A stretch of DNA of 6,498 bases from Dehalococcoidia bacterium UBA5629 (lineage in GTDB: Bacteria > Chloroflexota > Dehalococcoidia > GIF9 > UBA5629), in NCBI GenBank assembly GCA_002421445.1, contig DIKB01000124.1, positions 1-6,498 of the forward strand. Reading direction: 5' to 3'. The notes below the pieces were generated by a model, which was not told the origin of the DNA, made no database searches, and saw nothing but the letters and a program-made list of their open reading frames with translations. Within the stretch, counting starts at the first letter, position 1. Every line of letters starts with the position of its first letter. This document shows positions 5,335-6,498 of this stretch, piece by piece. The translations under genes were made by a program, and so were the position numbers.

Positions 5335-6009
5335 TTACCGGGTTAGCCTGTGAACATTCGTAGTGAATTTGGATTCCGGCATATTCGGCCAGGGCAAGGG
5401 AAGTTGACCGTGTTGAGTTCCTGGAACATATCCCTGTGAATTGTGACCGATGGTCTTCTTTGATGCTTTCCATGCAGCGGGGTCATAGTAGTAATCGGGC
5501 ATATTGGGCCGTGCCTGTGGCAATCCTCCGTGGTATGGCAGTCCATGTTGCGGTGTGATCGTTTTTTTAGGTTGGATGTTGGCTCTGTATGTTTGCCAGT
5601 CATCGGAACTATAGAGCACCGAGGGAATATTATGAGAAGTAGCGGCTAACTCGCCTCGCAGAGTTTCATAGCTGACATTCTTCCGGGGGCTATGTTTGTG
5701 AACCTTTGCTCTCTGCTTCCAATAGTGCTGGTTGTCAATGCCAGGTTCCATGGCAAATTGCGACGGGGATAGGAATCCCTTTCTTACGGAGGCATCATGA
5801 AACGCAAATCTATTATGTACCAAATCACCGTAAGAGACATCACCATGGTAAGATACGCGCCTGCTCTTTCTTTTTGTTTTATTGTTCTTGAGCATGCTCA
5901 ACATTGCTAACCCGATGAATGTTGTGCACGGCTCAGGCATTACGATAAGAAACAGCGCTACAGAACTAAGCGCGACATTAACTGTGTTAGTAGCACTAGG
6001 GGAGTTCAT
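5335..6009 (-). CDS. Hypothetical protein with N-terminal hydrophobic segment and C-terminal repeats
   Basis: I do not recognise this 224-residue protein. Residues 11-40 are hydrophobic, with a Pro-Glu-Pro at 25-27 in the middle, followed by the strongly basic KNNKTKRKSRR (41-51). By the positive-inside rule the hydrophobic part may be one membrane segment or signal anchor. Residues 52-145 are polar, rich in His, Ser and Tyr, and lack known motifs. The C-terminal third has two degenerate units of about 36-40 residues, marked by KKTI (148-151, 184-187), QHG (154-156, 199-201) and PNMP (168-171, 208-211). The ATG at 6009 follows an in-frame TGA, and AGGAG (6026-6022) lies 12 bases upstream, slightly far. 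The long open frame and repeats favour a real gene, but a non-coding origin is possible. It is divergent from purD. Confidence 0.5.
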   Translation of the reverse strand: MNSPSATNTVNVALSSVALFLIVMPEPCTTFIGLAMLSMLKNNKTKRKSRRVSYHGDVSYGDLVHNRFAFHDASVRKGFLSPSQFAMEPGIDNQHYWKQRAKVHKHSPRKNVSYETLRGELAATSHNIPSVLYSSDDWQTYRANIQPKKTITPQHGLPYHGGLPQARPNMPDYYYDPAAWKASKKTIGHNSQGYVPGTQHGQLPLPWPNMPESKFTTNVHRLTR

Positions 6010-6059
6010 GAGATTTTTGTGCTCCTGATTATACGATCATTGTAACTCATAATCCCTAC

Positions 6060-6088
6060 ATAATAGTACTTTTATTTTAGTAAAGCAA
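6060..6088 (-). promoter_or_regulatory. Candidate promoter for the hypothetical gene at 5335-6009
   Basis: Minus-strand TTGCTT (6088-6083) and TATTAT (6065-6060) lie 17 bases apart, giving a leader of about 44 bases. A perfect TATAAT occurs nearer the gene (6033-6028) but has no good -35 partner and would start transcription inside the ribosome binding site, so the upstream pair is preferred. Confidence 0.35.
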
Positions 6089-6105
6089 CTATGCAGTACG
6101 CTGAC

Positions 6106-6134
6106 TTGATTTCGACGGTATCAGCATATATACT
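6106..6134 (+). promoter_or_regulatory. Sigma-70-type promoter of purD
   Basis: TTGATT (6106-6111) and TATACT (6129-6134) are separated by 17 bases. The predicted start is near 6141, leaving a leader of about 70 bases in which I see no purine riboswitch fold. It is back to back with the candidate promoter for the minus-strand gene. Confidence 0.5.
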
Positions 6135-6212
6135 CAATGGCGTTTTTGTCCTCTTGAAAACTCTTCTTTTCGTAACTATTGGATTGTCCTTAAAACTTGA
6201 GGAGCTATTTTT

Positions 6213-6498
6213 ATGAATGTTATGGTGATTGGAAGCGGGGCACGGGAGCACGCTCTCGTCTGGAAAATCATACAGAGCCCTACAGTTAAAAAGGTTTATG
6301 TTGTTACGGGGAACGGTGGCACGGCGACTCATGTACAAAATATCGCTCTTGATCCTCTGGATTTTCCCGCTCTGCGAGCTAAAGTCGTTGATCTTGGTAT
6401 TGATATGACGGTTGTCGGTCCTGAAATACCGCTGGCAGCAGGGATCGTGGATTATTTTGAAGAGAAGAAGCTTCCTGTTATCGGACCATCGAAAGCGG
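6213..6498 (+). CDS. purD: Phosphoribosylamine-glycine ligase (GAR synthetase), N-terminal part
   Basis: PurD joins phosphoribosylamine and glycine with ATP, the second step of purine synthesis. Ninety-five codons are present before the window ends, out of about 420 in the full enzyme. The start MNVMVIGSGAREHALVWKI is the family's N-terminal Rossmann-like loop with the GxGxREHA motif. It is followed by TGNGGTAT (about 32-39), a DxTVVGPEIPLAAGIVD segment (about 64-80) and LPVIGPSKA, all in the expected spacing. The ATG is preceded by GAGGAG (6199-6204) at eight bases. Nothing suggests damage; it is cut only by the window edge. Confidence 0.97.
   Translation, partial: MNVMVIGSGAREHALVWKIIQSPTVKKVYVVTGNGGTATHVQNIALDPLDFPALRAKVVDLGIDMTVVGPEIPLAAGIVDYFEEKKLPVIGPSKA

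Noticed and set aside
5293..5370. Short plus-strand frame beginning MNPYMFVALMD near 5287
   Set aside because: About 25 codons, no ribosome binding site, and it runs into the opposite-strand gene.
6028..6033. Perfect minus-strand TATAAT just upstream of the hypothetical gene
   Set aside because: No -35 partner at suitable spacing, and the start would fall within the ribosome binding site.
6141..6212. Possible purine riboswitch in the purD leader
   Set aside because: The leader is only about 70 bases, pyrimidine-rich and without the paired stems of a purine aptamer.
6072..6338. Minus-strand frame of 88 codons
   Set aside because: It overlaps the purD promoter and the start of purD on the other strand, with no recognisable content.

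Overview
The window looks like a chromosomal segment of a bacterium, most likely a member of the Chloroflexota near the class Dehalococcoidia. Three things point there: a very short EF-Ts (167 residues, without the long coiled-coil insert of the proteobacterial protein), a GreA with an extra recombinase-like N-terminal domain, and the ribosomal/lipid gene order. This placement is an inference from gene architecture recalled from memory and was not tested by a search.

Positions 150-3584 hold a tight minus-strand operon, read right to left: rpsB (ribosomal protein S2), tsf (EF-Ts), pyrH (UMP kinase), frr (ribosome recycling factor) and cdsA (phosphatidate cytidylyltransferase). A good sigma-70-type promoter lies at 3636-3664. 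rpsB and tsf both appear to start at TTG behind strong Shine-Dalgarno sequences, and pyrH at GTG. The usual uppS between frr and cdsA is absent; a small hairpin fills the 34-base gap. No dxr start is visible in the 149 bases after cdsA.

Positions 3781-4605 hold a minus-strand greA whose N-terminal 90 or so residues resemble the core-binding (SAM-like) domain of tyrosine recombinases. It is divergent from a tRNA-Glu(CTC) gene at 4775-4851. Each has its own TTGACA-type promoter, and a 13-bp tandem repeat lies between them.

Positions 4852-5334 look like decayed accessory DNA. A HicB-like antitoxin fragment without a start codon abuts the tRNA 3' end. It is followed by a 26-codon frame, overlapping it by ATGA, that resembles the start of HicA. 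An 11-bp-arm inverted repeat comes next.

Positions 5335-6009 hold a minus-strand hypothetical protein with an N-terminal hydrophobic segment, a PEP-CTERM-like motif at the wrong end, and two degenerate C-terminal repeats. Divergent from it, and running off the right edge, is purD (GAR synthetase), with its own promoter.

Most of the window is core translation, nucleotide and lipid metabolism. The less ordinary parts are the GreA fusion, the tRNA-adjacent toxin-antitoxin remnant and the hypothetical protein at 5335-6009. I see no CRISPR array, insertion sequence or clearly new multi-gene system.
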